DNA of 64,000 nucleotides. Origin: Marinobacter vulgaris (GTDB lineage: Bacteria > Pseudomonadota > Gammaproteobacteria > Pseudomonadales > Oleiphilaceae). The stretch is from positions 434,001 through 498,000 of the forward strand of contig NZ_QFWX01000003.1 in assembly GCF_003344045.1 (NCBI RefSeq). Reading direction: 5' to 3'. The translations under genes and the position numbers were made by a program. The notes under the pieces are model-generated. The model did no database searches. It saw nothing but the letters and a program-made list of their open reading frames with translations, and was not told the DNA's origin. Positions 18,935-27,425 of this stretch are shown piece by piece (positions within the stretch are counted from its first letter, which is position 1; every line of letters starts with the position of its first letter).

Positions 18935-19213
18935 GCTTATTGCTCCACAGCACTTGATATCGACCTCGTCGACGCGGCGCAAAATGATCTCCTTTCACTT
19001 AAACGGCCCAGCGGCACACGCAATAAAGCTTGTGAAGTTTCTACCATAGCACTCAGCGGCATTATTGTGGCGCCGATACTGGTACCCGATTTTTCCTACA
19101 ACTACGACAGTTCTTGGTCTACGTTTACTAATGAGATGGCAGTATTGGTTAAGACCATTGGCAGTAATCTCGGACGATAAGATAAATTGATGATCGAACG
19201 AAAGGACGCCGAT

Positions 19214-19564
19214 ATGAAATGGACAATCGTATCAACCGCACTTGTGAGCTGCCTCTCCATTGGCTCTGCGACGGCACTGGCAGACTCCCACGGTAAAAGC
19301 ACCATGCAACTGGCTGAAGAAAAACAATGTATGGCTTGTCACACTACCAGTGATGAAGTACCGCGGTCTCCCTCTTTCCAGAGCATCGCCCAGAAATACA
19401 CAAAGGATGATGCGGACAAGCTTGTGCAGGTCGTTCTGAAAGGTGGCGAAGATCACTGGGGTTCAGCAAAGATGCCTGAAATGGATGAGCGAGCTGAAGT
19501 CAGCGAGGAAGAGGCAAGAAAGCTGGTGAACTGGATCCTGGACATGCGTTCAGGGACAATGTGA
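19214..19564 (+). CDS. Periplasmic c-type cytochrome, class I
   Basis: The 116-aa precursor has a signal peptide (MKWTIVSTALVSCLSIGSATALA) and one heme site, C39-M-A-C-H43. A later methionine in SAKMPEMDE is the likely sixth ligand. Size and layout match cytochromes c551/c552. AAGGAC precedes the ATG at 19214. It is convergent with the sox operon and could serve as electron acceptor for Sox enzymes, which is inference from position. Confidence 0.9.
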   Translation: MKWTIVSTALVSCLSIGSATALADSHGKSTMQLAEEKQCMACHTTSDEVPRSPSFQSIAQKYTKDDADKLVQVVLKGGEDHWGSAKMPEMDERAEVSEEEARKLVNWILDMRSGTM

Positions 19565-19583
19565 ACGATCCGGAAATCAGCAA

Positions 19584-19625
19584 CTGAAACAGGCCGGTGG
19601 TGATTGAATTGCCCCCGGCCTTCAG
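19584..19625. terminator. Hairpin between convergent cytochrome and sox-operon ends
   Basis: AGGCCGG (19591-19597) pairs with CCGGCCT (19615-19621), extended by CTGA/TCAG after a 3-base bulge. It sits between two convergent genes and could serve both; no T tract is present. Confidence 0.4.
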
Positions 19626-19651
19626 TTCCGTTCAGAGGATTCGACTGAATA

Positions 19652-20587
19652 TCAGAAGTACTCAAACTCCAGGTCCTGATAGACGCGCCCTGCATTCTTT
19701 GCAGCAAGCTCTTCGAAGGTGTCGAGGTAGGACCACTGGGACTGGTCGATGTTATAGGCATCGTCCAAGCCACCCCCCTGCTCCAGAATTTCAATCACAG
19801 CGTTACGAAGGAACACGAGATATCCGCGGGTTTCTTTGGTAACCACATCAATGCTGGTCGGCTCACCGTGACCGGGAATTACAATCTGCGGGTCCAGCTG
19901 AGCTGTCATCTTGTCGAAAGACTCCACCCATGAGCCGGTATCGGTATCCTCAAAGACTGCCAACAAACGCTGGTGGAAGCCGAGGTCTCCGGTGATCAGC
20001 AGTTTTTCCGTGGGAATCCAGAGGGCTAGGTCACCCGGTGCGTGTCCCGGACCGAAATAATGCAGCTCAATCTTTACGTCGCCCATGTCGAGGTCGAGCC
20101 GGTCTTCGAAACCAATATCGGGTACCGCAACATAGGTGCCTTCGGCTTTATCCTTGTTTCTGCTTTGCATGGAGGCCAGCTTGGCTTCTCCCTGGTGTTT
20201 GAACTCCTCGATTGCCTCGTTCTGGGCGATGACCGGAATGCCGTGGTCCCGCCAGTAACTGTTGCCCAGCATGGAGTGGCCCTGGGCATTTTCATTGACC
20301 ACGTACTTGACATCTTTGTCGGTAATGCTGCGGATGGAGTTGTGGAAGGACTGTGCCAGCAGGTAGTTGTCACCGCCATTGAACACCACCACGCCTTTTT
20401 CCGTGATGATGAAACTGAGGTTGTTGTTGTGACCATGGTTTTCGTAGGTCCCCGGTGCGGTCGCACCTATGGCTGAGTAGACCCGATCCGATACCCTGGT
20501 GAGCTCCAGTTGCTCCGGAATGCCACTGCTGGCAGAGACAAACCCCGGAAGCATCAATAAAGCCAGAAACAGCCCGCGAAAACCCAT
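19652..20587 (-). CDS. Exported metallo-beta-lactamase-fold protein with altered metal motif, end of sox operon
   Basis: The 311-aa precursor has a signal peptide (GLFLALLMLPGFVSA) and a full MBL-fold pattern, but the usual H-x-H-x-D-H is replaced, in a gapless alignment, by N100-A-Q102-G-H104-S105, with the following GN kept. The other metal motifs remain: PGHAPGDLALW, LLITGDLG and VIPGHGEPT. It resembles the SoxH-like hydrolases of sox clusters. GAAGGAG precedes the ATG. It is the last gene of the sox transcript, 43 bases after the DsbG-like gene. It may bind one metal, use a different chemistry, or be inactive. Confidence 0.85.
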   Translation of the reverse strand: MGFRGLFLALLMLPGFVSASSGIPEQLELTRVSDRVYSAIGATAPGTYENHGHNNNLSFIITEKGVVVFNGGDNYLLAQSFHNSIRSITDKDVKYVVNENAQGHSMLGNSYWRDHGIPVIAQNEAIEEFKHQGEAKLASMQSRNKDKAEGTYVAVPDIGFEDRLDLDMGDVKIELHYFGPGHAPGDLALWIPTEKLLITGDLGFHQRLLAVFEDTDTGSWVESFDKMTAQLDPQIVIPGHGEPTSIDVVTKETRGYLVFLRNAVIEILEQGGGLDDAYNIDQSQWSYLDTFEELAAKNAGRVYQDLEFEYF

Positions 20588-20630
20588 TGTTATTCTCCTT
20601 CTTGCGAACCCACCGGAACGAACGGTCACG

Positions 20631-21389
20631 CTATTCCGGAGCTCTGAAAACTGCCTCGGATAACGCCGAGTCATCAGGCAACCCAACAATCTTGCGCACT
20701 TCTCCATCCGGATTTTTGTAAAAAACCGTTGGCGTTATTGCTACGGACAGACTCTCCATCAGCCGGTTATTGCTCTGGACCCGTTTCCGCAGGTCCTGCG
20801 GTACATTTTCATCGGCGACCAGCCAGTCTCTCGGAAACTGGCTGTCATGGAAATCAAGCTTCCCGAGCGGGTCGTCTGCACCGAGGACACTGGCCGCCTT
20901 GGCCAGGCTGGAGGGTTGAATGATGCCGACCATGATATGCCGCAACTCGATGCCCCGCTCCAGGTAAGGCTGGGCCTTTTCCCGGAATGTGACACAGTAG
21001 CCGCAGTTGGGATCGAAAAAGACATAGACAATACGCTTGGCGTCACTGGGCCCTTCTGATATCCAGGCCGCATCCGCGAGTTTTTGCCAGGCTCCGGCCA
21101 AATCCGGCTCGGGCAGCCAGTTTCTGAGGTGTTCGGCGCTGAGATCCTGGCCGAAGCCGTCGACCATCTTGCCGACGACGATGTGCTCGCCGTCAGGCAT
21201 AAGGTAGAGGGAAACCGGATGTCCGTCCCTGCGGCCGACAAAGCCTTTGACGCCTCCCGGTGCCTCGAAGCTGGCTTCCACCTTGAGACCCTCATCAACC
21301 AGTACCTGGACGGCATCCGGATAGGCGGCCAAAGCTATGGAAGGAAGTAAGAATAACGGGACAAGGCCTTTAACTAGTGTACGTAACAT
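20631..21389 (-). CDS. DsbG/DsbC-like periplasmic thiol:disulfide protein
   Basis: The 252-aa precursor has a signal peptide (LVKGLVPLFLLPSIALA), an N-terminal dimerisation-like region and a thioredoxin fold with C129-G-Y-C132 in FFDPNCGYC. The cis-proline TP appears in AITPTVFYKNPDGEV. Dsb-like proteins in sox clusters (SoxS/SoxW role) are known to keep SoxY's cysteine reduced and active. Its position between the GlcG-like and MBL genes in the sox operon supports that role. The start at 21389 was chosen for the signal peptide; the ribosome-binding site is weak. Confidence 0.88.
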   Translation of the reverse strand: MLRTLVKGLVPLFLLPSIALAAYPDAVQVLVDEGLKVEASFEAPGGVKGFVGRRDGHPVSLYLMPDGEHIVVGKMVDGFGQDLSAEHLRNWLPEPDLAGAWQKLADAAWISEGPSDAKRIVYVFFDPNCGYCVTFREKAQPYLERGIELRHIMVGIIQPSSLAKAASVLGADDPLGKLDFHDSQFPRDWLVADENVPQDLRKRVQSNNRLMESLSVAITPTVFYKNPDGEVRKIVGLPDDSALSEAVFRAPE

Positions 21390-21420
21390 ATTGATCACCA
21401 TTCTTTTCAATAGGCGAAGA

Positions 21421-21936
21421 TCAAAAAGACGCCATTTCCAGGTCCATTTCCACGGCGGCAACGCCTGCCATGGCACAGTTTTCATCGGTCTCACCGGAAG
21501 GTGCACCACTCACACCAACACCACCAATGGTTTCACCACTTGCCTGGATGGGAACGCCCCCGGCCGAGAGCAAAACCTTCTCGACCTTGCCGACGGAAAA
21601 CGGGCCGGTAAAGCGGTCTTCCAGGGACGAGGTCGGGCTGGTGAAGGTCATGGCGGTATATGCCTTTCGGTAGCTGACTTCCAGGGACAGGTCCATAGCG
21701 AGTACATCCCGCAACACCACCTGGGGATGCCCGCCCCGATCCACCACTGTGACTGCGACCTGAACGCCCTGCTCCCGGCAGGTGTCGATTGCAGTTTTCG
21801 CGATGGTCAGCGCGGTGTCCATGGACAGTCTCTTGATCTGGACCATCACCGGCTGGTCACTGTCCTGTGCGCCGGCAATACCAGTGAACGCAAGGGCTGA
21901 CACGAACATCAGGGATTTCGACAGTTTGGTCTTCAT
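21421..21936 (-). CDS. GlcG/HbpS-like heme-binding protein, exported
   Basis: The 171-aa precursor has a signal peptide (KSLMFVSALAFTGIAGA) and the GlcG/HbpS (DUF336) pattern: ALTIAKTAIDTCREQGVQVAV, VVDRGGHPQVVLRD, and the C-terminal SAGGVPIQ/ETIGGVGVSGA. HbpS binds heme and senses redox stress in the extracellular space. Genes of this family are frequent in sox clusters; the role there is not settled. AAAGGAAG precedes the ATG. Confidence 0.9.
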   Translation of the reverse strand: MKTKLSKSLMFVSALAFTGIAGAQDSDQPVMVQIKRLSMDTALTIAKTAIDTCREQGVQVAVTVVDRGGHPQVVLRDVLAMDLSLEVSYRKAYTAMTFTSPTSSLEDRFTGPFSVGKVEKVLLSAGGVPIQASGETIGGVGVSGAPSGETDENCAMAGVAAVEMDLEMASF

Positions 21937-21964
21937 GGCATGCTTCCTTTTCAAGGCCAGACGA

Positions 21965-22426
21965 TCATGGGCGAACGAGAACATAGCCTTTCTCGACTTC
22001 GTCCAGAATATGAGCAACCCCCACGTCGACCGGGATGATTTCAGGATGGAGCTCCGGACGTTTTCCGGTGTCTCTCTCGATGGTATTGATGGTGTTCATG
22101 CAGACGGTGAATCGTACGCCCTGGGCCATGAGGCTGCTGATCCTCTCTCGCCGGCTGTTGTCTGCATACATCAGGCGCACGCCTGGCCCGAACGTGGTTA
22201 CCTCAATATCTATTGAATCCGGGCCGTAGTATTCCAGCAGGTTGCCAGCAACACTGAGTACCTTGTTCTGCTTCTCCTCCTCACCGTCACTTAATTGAAG
22301 CAGCAGGAATTTCTCGGCAAATGGCTTGCTCTCGCTCATCGGTTCCGCGCGAAGGGTGCCCGCTCCTACCAGGAGCACCAGGCCTAGCAACGCTGCCATA
22401 GATCCGGCAAAAAGATTCCTGTTCAT
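21965..22426 (-). CDS. Periplasmic DsrE-family protein
   Basis: The 153-aa precursor has a signal peptide (LFAGSMAALLGLVLLVGAGTLRA) and a DsrE/F-like fold with a conserved cysteine in VRFTVCMNTI. Cytoplasmic DsrE proteins carry sulfur as persulfide; this exported version could handle sulfane sulfur from SoxYZ in the periplasm (inference). Its ATG is three bases after the soxB stop (a GTG at 22429 is also possible), so translation is coupled. Confidence 0.88.
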   Translation of the reverse strand: MNRNLFAGSMAALLGLVLLVGAGTLRAEPMSESKPFAEKFLLLQLSDGEEEKQNKVLSVAGNLLEYYGPDSIDIEVTTFGPGVRLMYADNSRRERISSLMAQGVRFTVCMNTINTIERDTGKRPELHPEIIPVDVGVAHILDEVEKGYVLVRP

Positions 22427-22429
22427 CAC

Positions 22430-24187
22430 TTATCCTGCATAGTCTTCAATGCCCGGATTGTCCGCGACATTCTTGAGAGTCGGTGTGTTGAACTTGTCGA
22501 TCTTGACTGTCTTCTCCGACCTCAGGTAGTCAGCAACCACGTCCCAGATTGGCCGGCCGGGTGCCCGTGAGTTCACGGTGGCCCAACCAGCGACCTTGTA
22601 CATTTTGTTGGCTTGGATCTGTTCGCCGTTATCCAGACGCATATCCGAGATCCGGCTGTTCATGCTGGCTGTTGGATCACAGGTGTAATCCATGCCGCCG
22701 ACGCGCACCATGTCACCGCCCTGCTGGTAATACGGATCTTTGTTGAACAGGTTGTCGGCCACATCCTCCATGATCAGCATCAGGTCGGCGCCCGACATTT
22801 CCCGCACATAGGTTTCCGGATAGGTGATGGCCGTGGCGTTCATGACGTCGTCCATGGTGATTGCGTCCCCCGGAAGCACGGTGGTCCCCCAACGGAATCC
22901 CGGTGATAGGGAAATCTGCGCATCGAGCACTTTTCTCTGGGCGTCGCAGATTACCTGGTCCATGGTGCCGTTGAAGTTGCCCCGGCGATAAAGCAGGTCG
23001 TCGGCGATGGCCAGTTTTTCTCCGAGCTTGTCCATGTACGGCGCCCGGACTTTCTCGATAAAGCCGGTCATGTCCGGATCGGGTTTGATCAGGTCGGAAA
23101 AGACCGGCAAGAGCTTGTACTCGTAACCCCGGACACCGTTGTTGCCGATATCCAGATCCAGTACCGCAACGTATTTGCCGTTGGTGCCCGCGTTGCCTAC
23201 CAGGGTAATACCGCCCGGATTCTTGACTTCCGTGGGTTGCGGCACTGCGTCATGGGTGTGACCGCCCAGGATGGCATCGATGCCGGTTATACGGCTTGCC
23301 ATTTTGAGGTCCACGTCCATGCCGTTATGGGAGAGAACCACGACCGCATTGACCCTTTCCTTCTTCCGGATTCCGTTGACCAGTTCCTGCATCTCGCTTT
23401 CCCGGATTCCCATGCGCCAGTCAGGAATGAAATAGGACGGATTGGCAATGGGTGTATAAGGGAACGCCTGGCCGATGATCGCAACGCGCTTTCCACCAAG
23501 CTCGCGGATGGTATAAGGCTTAAAGACCCGTCCACTGGCCTCGTCGTATGACTCGGCCCCCATGAACAGGGCTTCATCGGACAGGAAAACGTTCTGGGCC
23601 AGGAATTCTCCCTTGAAGGCACTGAGATTCTTGCGAATCTGCTCTTCGGGATAGGTGAATTCCCAGTGTGCCGTCAGGATATCAATGCCAAGGCGGTTAC
23701 TGGCTTCCACCATATCCTCGCCATTGGTCCAGAATGCGGTGCCGGAGCCCTGCCAGAGATCGCCACCGTCCAGCAGCAGCGAGTTACCGGCTCCAGCCTG
23801 GTCTCTCAGTTGATCAATAAGGGTCTTGAGATGGGCGAATCCGCCCAGTTTGCCGTACTCCTCGGCTGCCTCGGTGTAATCGAGGTAGGTGAACGCGTGG
23901 GAGCGTCGGGTACCGGATGGAATTCCGAAATGATCCAGGAAGTGACTTCCCACCAGGTGCGGCACCTTGCCCTTGCTGGGACCAATTCCCAGATTGACGT
24001 TGGGTTCACGGAAACGTACCGGTAACAGTTGGGCATGAATATCGGTGAGATGGAGCAATCGGACATTGCCGAACTTCGGTGCGTCGTACAGTCCCTCGCC
24101 GCCTTTAGCCAACGCAAGTTTCGGAGCAAGTCCTGCTACGGCTGCCGCTTGCATTGCCATCAGGAAGTCTCTGCGGGAAATTGTCAC
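22430..24187 (-). CDS. soxB: SoxB, thiosulfohydrolase
   Basis: The 585-aa precursor belongs to the 5'-nucleotidase-like SoxB family, which hydrolyses sulfate from the thiosulfonate bound to SoxY. A Tat signal (SRRDFLMAMQAAA) and manganese-site motifs LLHLTDIHAQ, LDGGDLWQGSG, LSHNGMD and LGGHTHD are present. Length is normal for SoxB. It lies between the SoxXA-binding protein gene and the DsrE-like gene on the same strand. Confidence 0.97.
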   Translation of the reverse strand: MTISRRDFLMAMQAAAVAGLAPKLALAKGGEGLYDAPKFGNVRLLHLTDIHAQLLPVRFREPNVNLGIGPSKGKVPHLVGSHFLDHFGIPSGTRRSHAFTYLDYTEAAEEYGKLGGFAHLKTLIDQLRDQAGAGNSLLLDGGDLWQGSGTAFWTNGEDMVEASNRLGIDILTAHWEFTYPEEQIRKNLSAFKGEFLAQNVFLSDEALFMGAESYDEASGRVFKPYTIRELGGKRVAIIGQAFPYTPIANPSYFIPDWRMGIRESEMQELVNGIRKKERVNAVVVLSHNGMDVDLKMASRITGIDAILGGHTHDAVPQPTEVKNPGGITLVGNAGTNGKYVAVLDLDIGNNGVRGYEYKLLPVFSDLIKPDPDMTGFIEKVRAPYMDKLGEKLAIADDLLYRRGNFNGTMDQVICDAQRKVLDAQISLSPGFRWGTTVLPGDAITMDDVMNATAITYPETYVREMSGADLMLIMEDVADNLFNKDPYYQQGGDMVRVGGMDYTCDPTASMNSRISDMRLDNGEQIQANKMYKVAGWATVNSRAPGRPIWDVVADYLRSEKTVKIDKFNTPTLKNVADNPGIEDYAG

Positions 24188-24274
24188 TGCACTCTCCTTT
24201 CTTTGTCGTTATTCGAGTTACCCGACTTCCCACGCACCGCGCCGGGAAAAGCCGGTAAGGTCCGGCGTGTGGGG

Positions 24275-24580
24275 TCAGTTACCTATAGCGACATTGCGCC
24301 ACGCCTCCTGCTGCTTTTTACGCTGTGCGACTGACTCCTCGGCAAGTTTCAGGGCTTCATTGGCCATGGCTTCAGCTTTCTCATAGTCGCCGTCGGCAGC
24401 GGCGGTCTTTGCCGCCTCCAATCGGTCCGAAGTGACAGTCCACTGGAAGGTTCCAGCGTCCTTGTGGGTGCTTTGCGCCTTTGCGTAGAGGTCATTGAAG
24501 TCCTCTTTGGGGCCCGCCTGGGCGGCAAGGGGTACAGACAGCGCAAGCAAGACACCGATTGTCAGTAAAGGCTTGTTCAT
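24275..24580 (-). CDS. SoxXA-binding protein (SoxK-like)
   Basis: The 101-aa precursor has a signal peptide (LLTIGVLLALSVPLAAQA) and a short helical, Ala/Glu/Lys-rich mature part with a conserved AWRNVAIGN end. Such proteins bind SoxXA in several sulfur oxidisers and raise its activity. Its place directly after soxA fits. GGGAG precedes the ATG. Confidence 0.85.
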   Translation of the reverse strand: MNKPLLTIGVLLALSVPLAAQAGPKEDFNDLYAKAQSTHKDAGTFQWTVTSDRLEAAKTAAADGDYEKAEAMANEALKLAEESVAQRKKQQEAWRNVAIGN

Positions 24581-24605
24581 TGTGATTCTCCCTCTCCATC
24601 CCCGG

Positions 24606-25445
24606 CTAAGGCCGGGTTGCCGGACCGACCACTGGCAGGCCATTGCTCATGTAAGTCAGAAAATACTCAAGATTGCGGTACTCCTCACTTTGTGCCGGCA
24701 ACGGTTCCGCACGTACGTTGTTGTTACATCCTGCGAAACGGCGATGCAGCGTACCCAGCTCACCCCATTTCGAGCGGTGTACCGGAAAGTTTGCCGGTTG
24801 CCCAATTGTCGGAGACAGCAGGTCTGCCCGAATCCATTTTCCGGGGTTCTGGACGTGGCAGCTGGCGCAGGAGAAGTTCAGTTGGCCGCGTCGGCTGTAA
24901 TAGAATTCCTTACCGTCCTGGTAGGCAGCCAGTGCATCGGGATCGTCCGGGACCTTGATACTGATGGGCTTGCCCTGGGAGGTGGATGCCATGTAAGCGG
25001 AAATTGAGGCGATAGCCCCTTTTTTCCATCCCAGAGGCTCCTCACCATTGGCTTCGCGGCAGCGGTTTATGGCGAGCTCAAGCGTGATAACTTCGTTCTT
25101 CTCCGTGTCGAAGTACGGATAGTTCTGACGAACTCCGATGCCGCCGTTCTCAAAACAACTGGCGTAGGTTTTACCATTCGCAAACGGCGTCTCGAACATC
25201 TCCTGCCCTTCGGCAACCGCAAACTCATAGGGCGGAAAATCCTGCATGGACTCCCACTGGCTGCGGCGATCTTCGTCCAGGGCGTACTGGCCGTTGACGA
25301 ATTCCTCGATGGCAACGTCCGGGAACATCTGCTTGAAGTACTCAACTGTCTCTTTCCGGTCTTCTTCCGGTGTCGAGCCTGCCTGTGCCTGAGGCACTGC
25401 AAGCGCTACACCGATAGCGACCAGAATGACTTTCGCTTTAAGCAT
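24606..25445 (-). CDS. soxA: SoxA, diheme-type cytochrome c subunit of SoxXA (one CxxCH)
   Basis: The 279-aa precursor has a signal peptide (VILVAIGVALAVPQAQA). One heme motif (CASCH) is in the C-terminal domain; the N-terminal domain has lost its heme and keeps cysteines (YASCFENG, NRCREAN), as in monoheme SoxA. The active-site cysteine is in RRFAGCNNNVRAEPL. SoxXA joins thiosulfate to SoxY. AGGAGG lies 7 bases before the ATG at 25445. Confidence 0.96.
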   Translation of the reverse strand: MLKAKVILVAIGVALAVPQAQAGSTPEEDRKETVEYFKQMFPDVAIEEFVNGQYALDEDRRSQWESMQDFPPYEFAVAEGQEMFETPFANGKTYASCFENGGIGVRQNYPYFDTEKNEVITLELAINRCREANGEEPLGWKKGAIASISAYMASTSQGKPISIKVPDDPDALAAYQDGKEFYYSRRGQLNFSCASCHVQNPGKWIRADLLSPTIGQPANFPVHRSKWGELGTLHRRFAGCNNNVRAEPLPAQSEEYRNLEYFLTYMSNGLPVVGPATRP

Positions 25446-25496
25446 GTCCAATCCTCCTCTTCGACGGTTCGGAACGTACCTGCCCGCCGATAGTCT

Positions 25497-25808
25497 TCAG
25501 GCGATTGTTGCGGTGGTTGTATCGCTTTCGCCCTTGTTATCGATCCAGCTGATGGTCAGCTCGTCACCTTTTTTGGCTCCCTTGAATCGACACTCCAGGA
25601 ACGGATCTTTGGATACCGCCGGTCCCCAGTTGGCGACAACGACATCCTTGCCTTTATGGGAAATGCTCAGAACCTTGATGAAATGAGCCGGGATGACATT
25701 ACCTTCCGAATCCTTTACAAACCCTGAATCCATCGGGTGTCGAACCAGGGCTTTCAGCGATGTCACATCGCCATTCTGTACTGCTCGAACTCTGATACTG
25801 GACGCCAT
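25497..25808 (-). CDS. soxZ: SoxZ, sulfur carrier partner
   Basis: The 103-aa protein matches SoxZ in length and pattern (SIRVRAVQNGDVTSLKALVRHPM, WGPAVSKDPFLECRFKGAK). It has no signal peptide and is exported with SoxY through the Tat pathway. It follows soxY by 25 bases. Confidence 0.97.
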   Translation of the reverse strand: MASSIRVRAVQNGDVTSLKALVRHPMDSGFVKDSEGNVIPAHFIKVLSISHKGKDVVVANWGPAVSKDPFLECRFKGAKKGDELTISWIDNKGESDTTTATIA

Positions 25809-25833
25809 TATTGTTCTCCTGTCCGGTTAGCTG

Positions 25834-26322
25834 TCAGCCGCCGCAGCCGCCAACGGTCACTTTCACATTCTGGGTTGCCTTGTAGGCCTTGCCATCAGAA
25901 ATAACGACTGAAACCACATCCGTCGTCTCCGCCATCTTCAGACGATTTGATACAAAGGGCAGTGCACCTTCGGATATATCAAAGTAGGCCGCCAGGGCAT
26001 TCGGGTTCTTGGCTACCAGCAACGCAATGCTGGTAACGTTCGGGAGCGTTGTTTCGACGGTCACGGGGACTACAGCGCCGTTCTGGGCAATAGTTGGCAG
26101 ATCCATGGTGATCTGGTCCGATTCACTCGCTTCCATCCCGTACAGTTCAGCAATGGTTTCATCTACCCCCGGGGTATTGAATGCCTTCTGCGGCCAGTCG
26201 GACGCATCCGGGGCGGCTGCCGCCTCCACTCTCAGCGGGACCATGCCGGCTCCCAGCGCAAAGCCGGCAACCCCTACGCCCAGCATCCCTTTCAAAAAGC
26301 CTCTTCGCCTTTGGTCAGTCAC
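25834..26322 (-). CDS. soxY: SoxY, sulfur carrier protein
   Basis: The 162-aa precursor has a Tat signal (DQRRRGFLKGMLGVGVAGF) and the diagnostic C-terminal swinging arm GGCGG, whose cysteine carries the sulfur substrate. It sits between soxX and soxZ, the usual order. Confidence 0.98.
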   Translation of the reverse strand: MTDQRRRGFLKGMLGVGVAGFALGAGMVPLRVEAAAAPDASDWPQKAFNTPGVDETIAELYGMEASESDQITMDLPTIAQNGAVVPVTVETTLPNVTSIALLVAKNPNALAAYFDISEGALPFVSNRLKMAETTDVVSVVISDGKAYKATQNVKVTVGGCGG

Positions 26323-26341
26323 GGTAACTCCTCCTCAGCAT

Positions 26342-26695
26342 TTAGAGCGTGTACAGGTAATCCATGATCCGGTTGATTTCCTGTTCGCTCAGGATCATGT
26401 GTCGTCCGAATGGCGGCATCACCGTCACCGGGTTGAACTGGGTTTCGTCCCAGATGCGTTTGAACAGAATTTCACGGTCGGGATAGCGGGATTTCATATC
26501 CACAAGTTCCGGGCCGATGTTGCCAGTCAGCTTGCCGTCATCCATCTGGTGGCAGGCCAGGCAATTACCATCGGTCCGGCTGAAAGCGAGTTCCTTTCCC
26601 CGGTCAATGTCGGCCTGGGTCGGTTCGGCAAACACCGGCCCGGCGGCACTCAGTGCAAGTGTGGTCAAGCACACGGAAATTAACCCTTGTCGCAT
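26342..26695 (-). CDS. soxX: SoxX, monoheme cytochrome c subunit of SoxXA
   Basis: The 117-aa precursor has a signal peptide and one heme motif in GNCLACHQ, followed by the SoxX pattern NIGPELVDMKSRYPDR and TVMPPFGRHMIL, the latter holding the axial methionine. AGGAGG precedes the start; an adjacent GTG at 26698 is an alternative. It is separated from soxA by soxYZ. Confidence 0.95.
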   Translation of the reverse strand: MRQGLISVCLTTLALSAAGPVFAEPTQADIDRGKELAFSRTDGNCLACHQMDDGKLTGNIGPELVDMKSRYPDREILFKRIWDETQFNPVTVMPPFGRHMILSEQEINRIMDYLYTL

Positions 26696-26747
26696 CACGC
26701 AGTCCTCCTCGGCACTCGTTGTGGAGCCTTGTGCTCCTGGTCAGCCT

Positions 26748-27425
26748 TCACTCGGTTATCCCCTCATCAAGGGGACCTGTCGTGCTTGGTGTCAGGTTCT
26801 TGCCCTCTGCCGAGTCGGATACGGTCACTTCACCTTTGCAATCCTTCATGCAGCGCTCGTTGTTCACAACCGGCCGCGGATCGTCCCAGATGAAGCCATC
26901 CTGATTGGGCATCTCCACTTTTGGGAGCGTCTCTTTGTTGGCAACAAAGTCCCCATCCACGATGTAATTGAGATTCAGGACATAGGCTGTCAGGGCATAA
27001 ACCTGATCATCCGACAGCGACTGAGGCGCAAAGAAAGGCATGGCTCTGTGGATGTAGTCCCAAAGCGTCGAGGCATAAGGCCAGTAACTTCCCACCGTCT
27101 TTTCCGGACGGTCTTGATCAAGGCTGCCCTCGCCGCCTGCAAGCTTTGGGTAGCGCCCCATGCCTTCTCCGAAGGAACCGTGGCAGGACGCACAATGGGT
27201 TTCGTAAACTGCCATGCCTTCATCGACAGAACCACTACCCTCGGGTAGCCCCATACCGTCAGGGCGAATATCGATGTCCCACGCGGCGATCTGTTCATCC
27301 GTCGCGGATTCGCCATACCCGTAGTGCCCCGCCTGCTCTGCAGAAGCAACAAAGGGCATTGAGGCCAACAGGATCCCGCAACAGGTTGTGGCGAAAAGGC
27401 CTGATGATTTATGAAAGCTGAACAT
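26748..27425 (-). CDS. soxD: SoxD, cytochrome c subunit of the SoxCD sulfur dehydrogenase
   Basis: The 225-aa precursor has a signal peptide (LFATTCCGILLASMPFVASA) and one heme motif (CASCHGSFGEG), with LAGGEGSL and a C-terminal Cys pair (RCMKDC) typical of SoxD. It takes six electrons from the SoxC-catalysed oxidation of the sulfane sulfur on SoxY. Its start overlaps the 3' end of soxC by 17 bases, so translation is coupled. Confidence 0.93.
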   Translation of the reverse strand: MFSFHKSSGLFATTCCGILLASMPFVASAEQAGHYGYGESATDEQIAAWDIDIRPDGMGLPEGSGSVDEGMAVYETHCASCHGSFGEGMGRYPKLAGGEGSLDQDRPEKTVGSYWPYASTLWDYIHRAMPFFAPQSLSDDQVYALTAYVLNLNYIVDGDFVANKETLPKVEMPNQDGFIWDDPRPVVNNERCMKDCKGEVTVSDSAEGKNLTPSTTGPLDEGITE

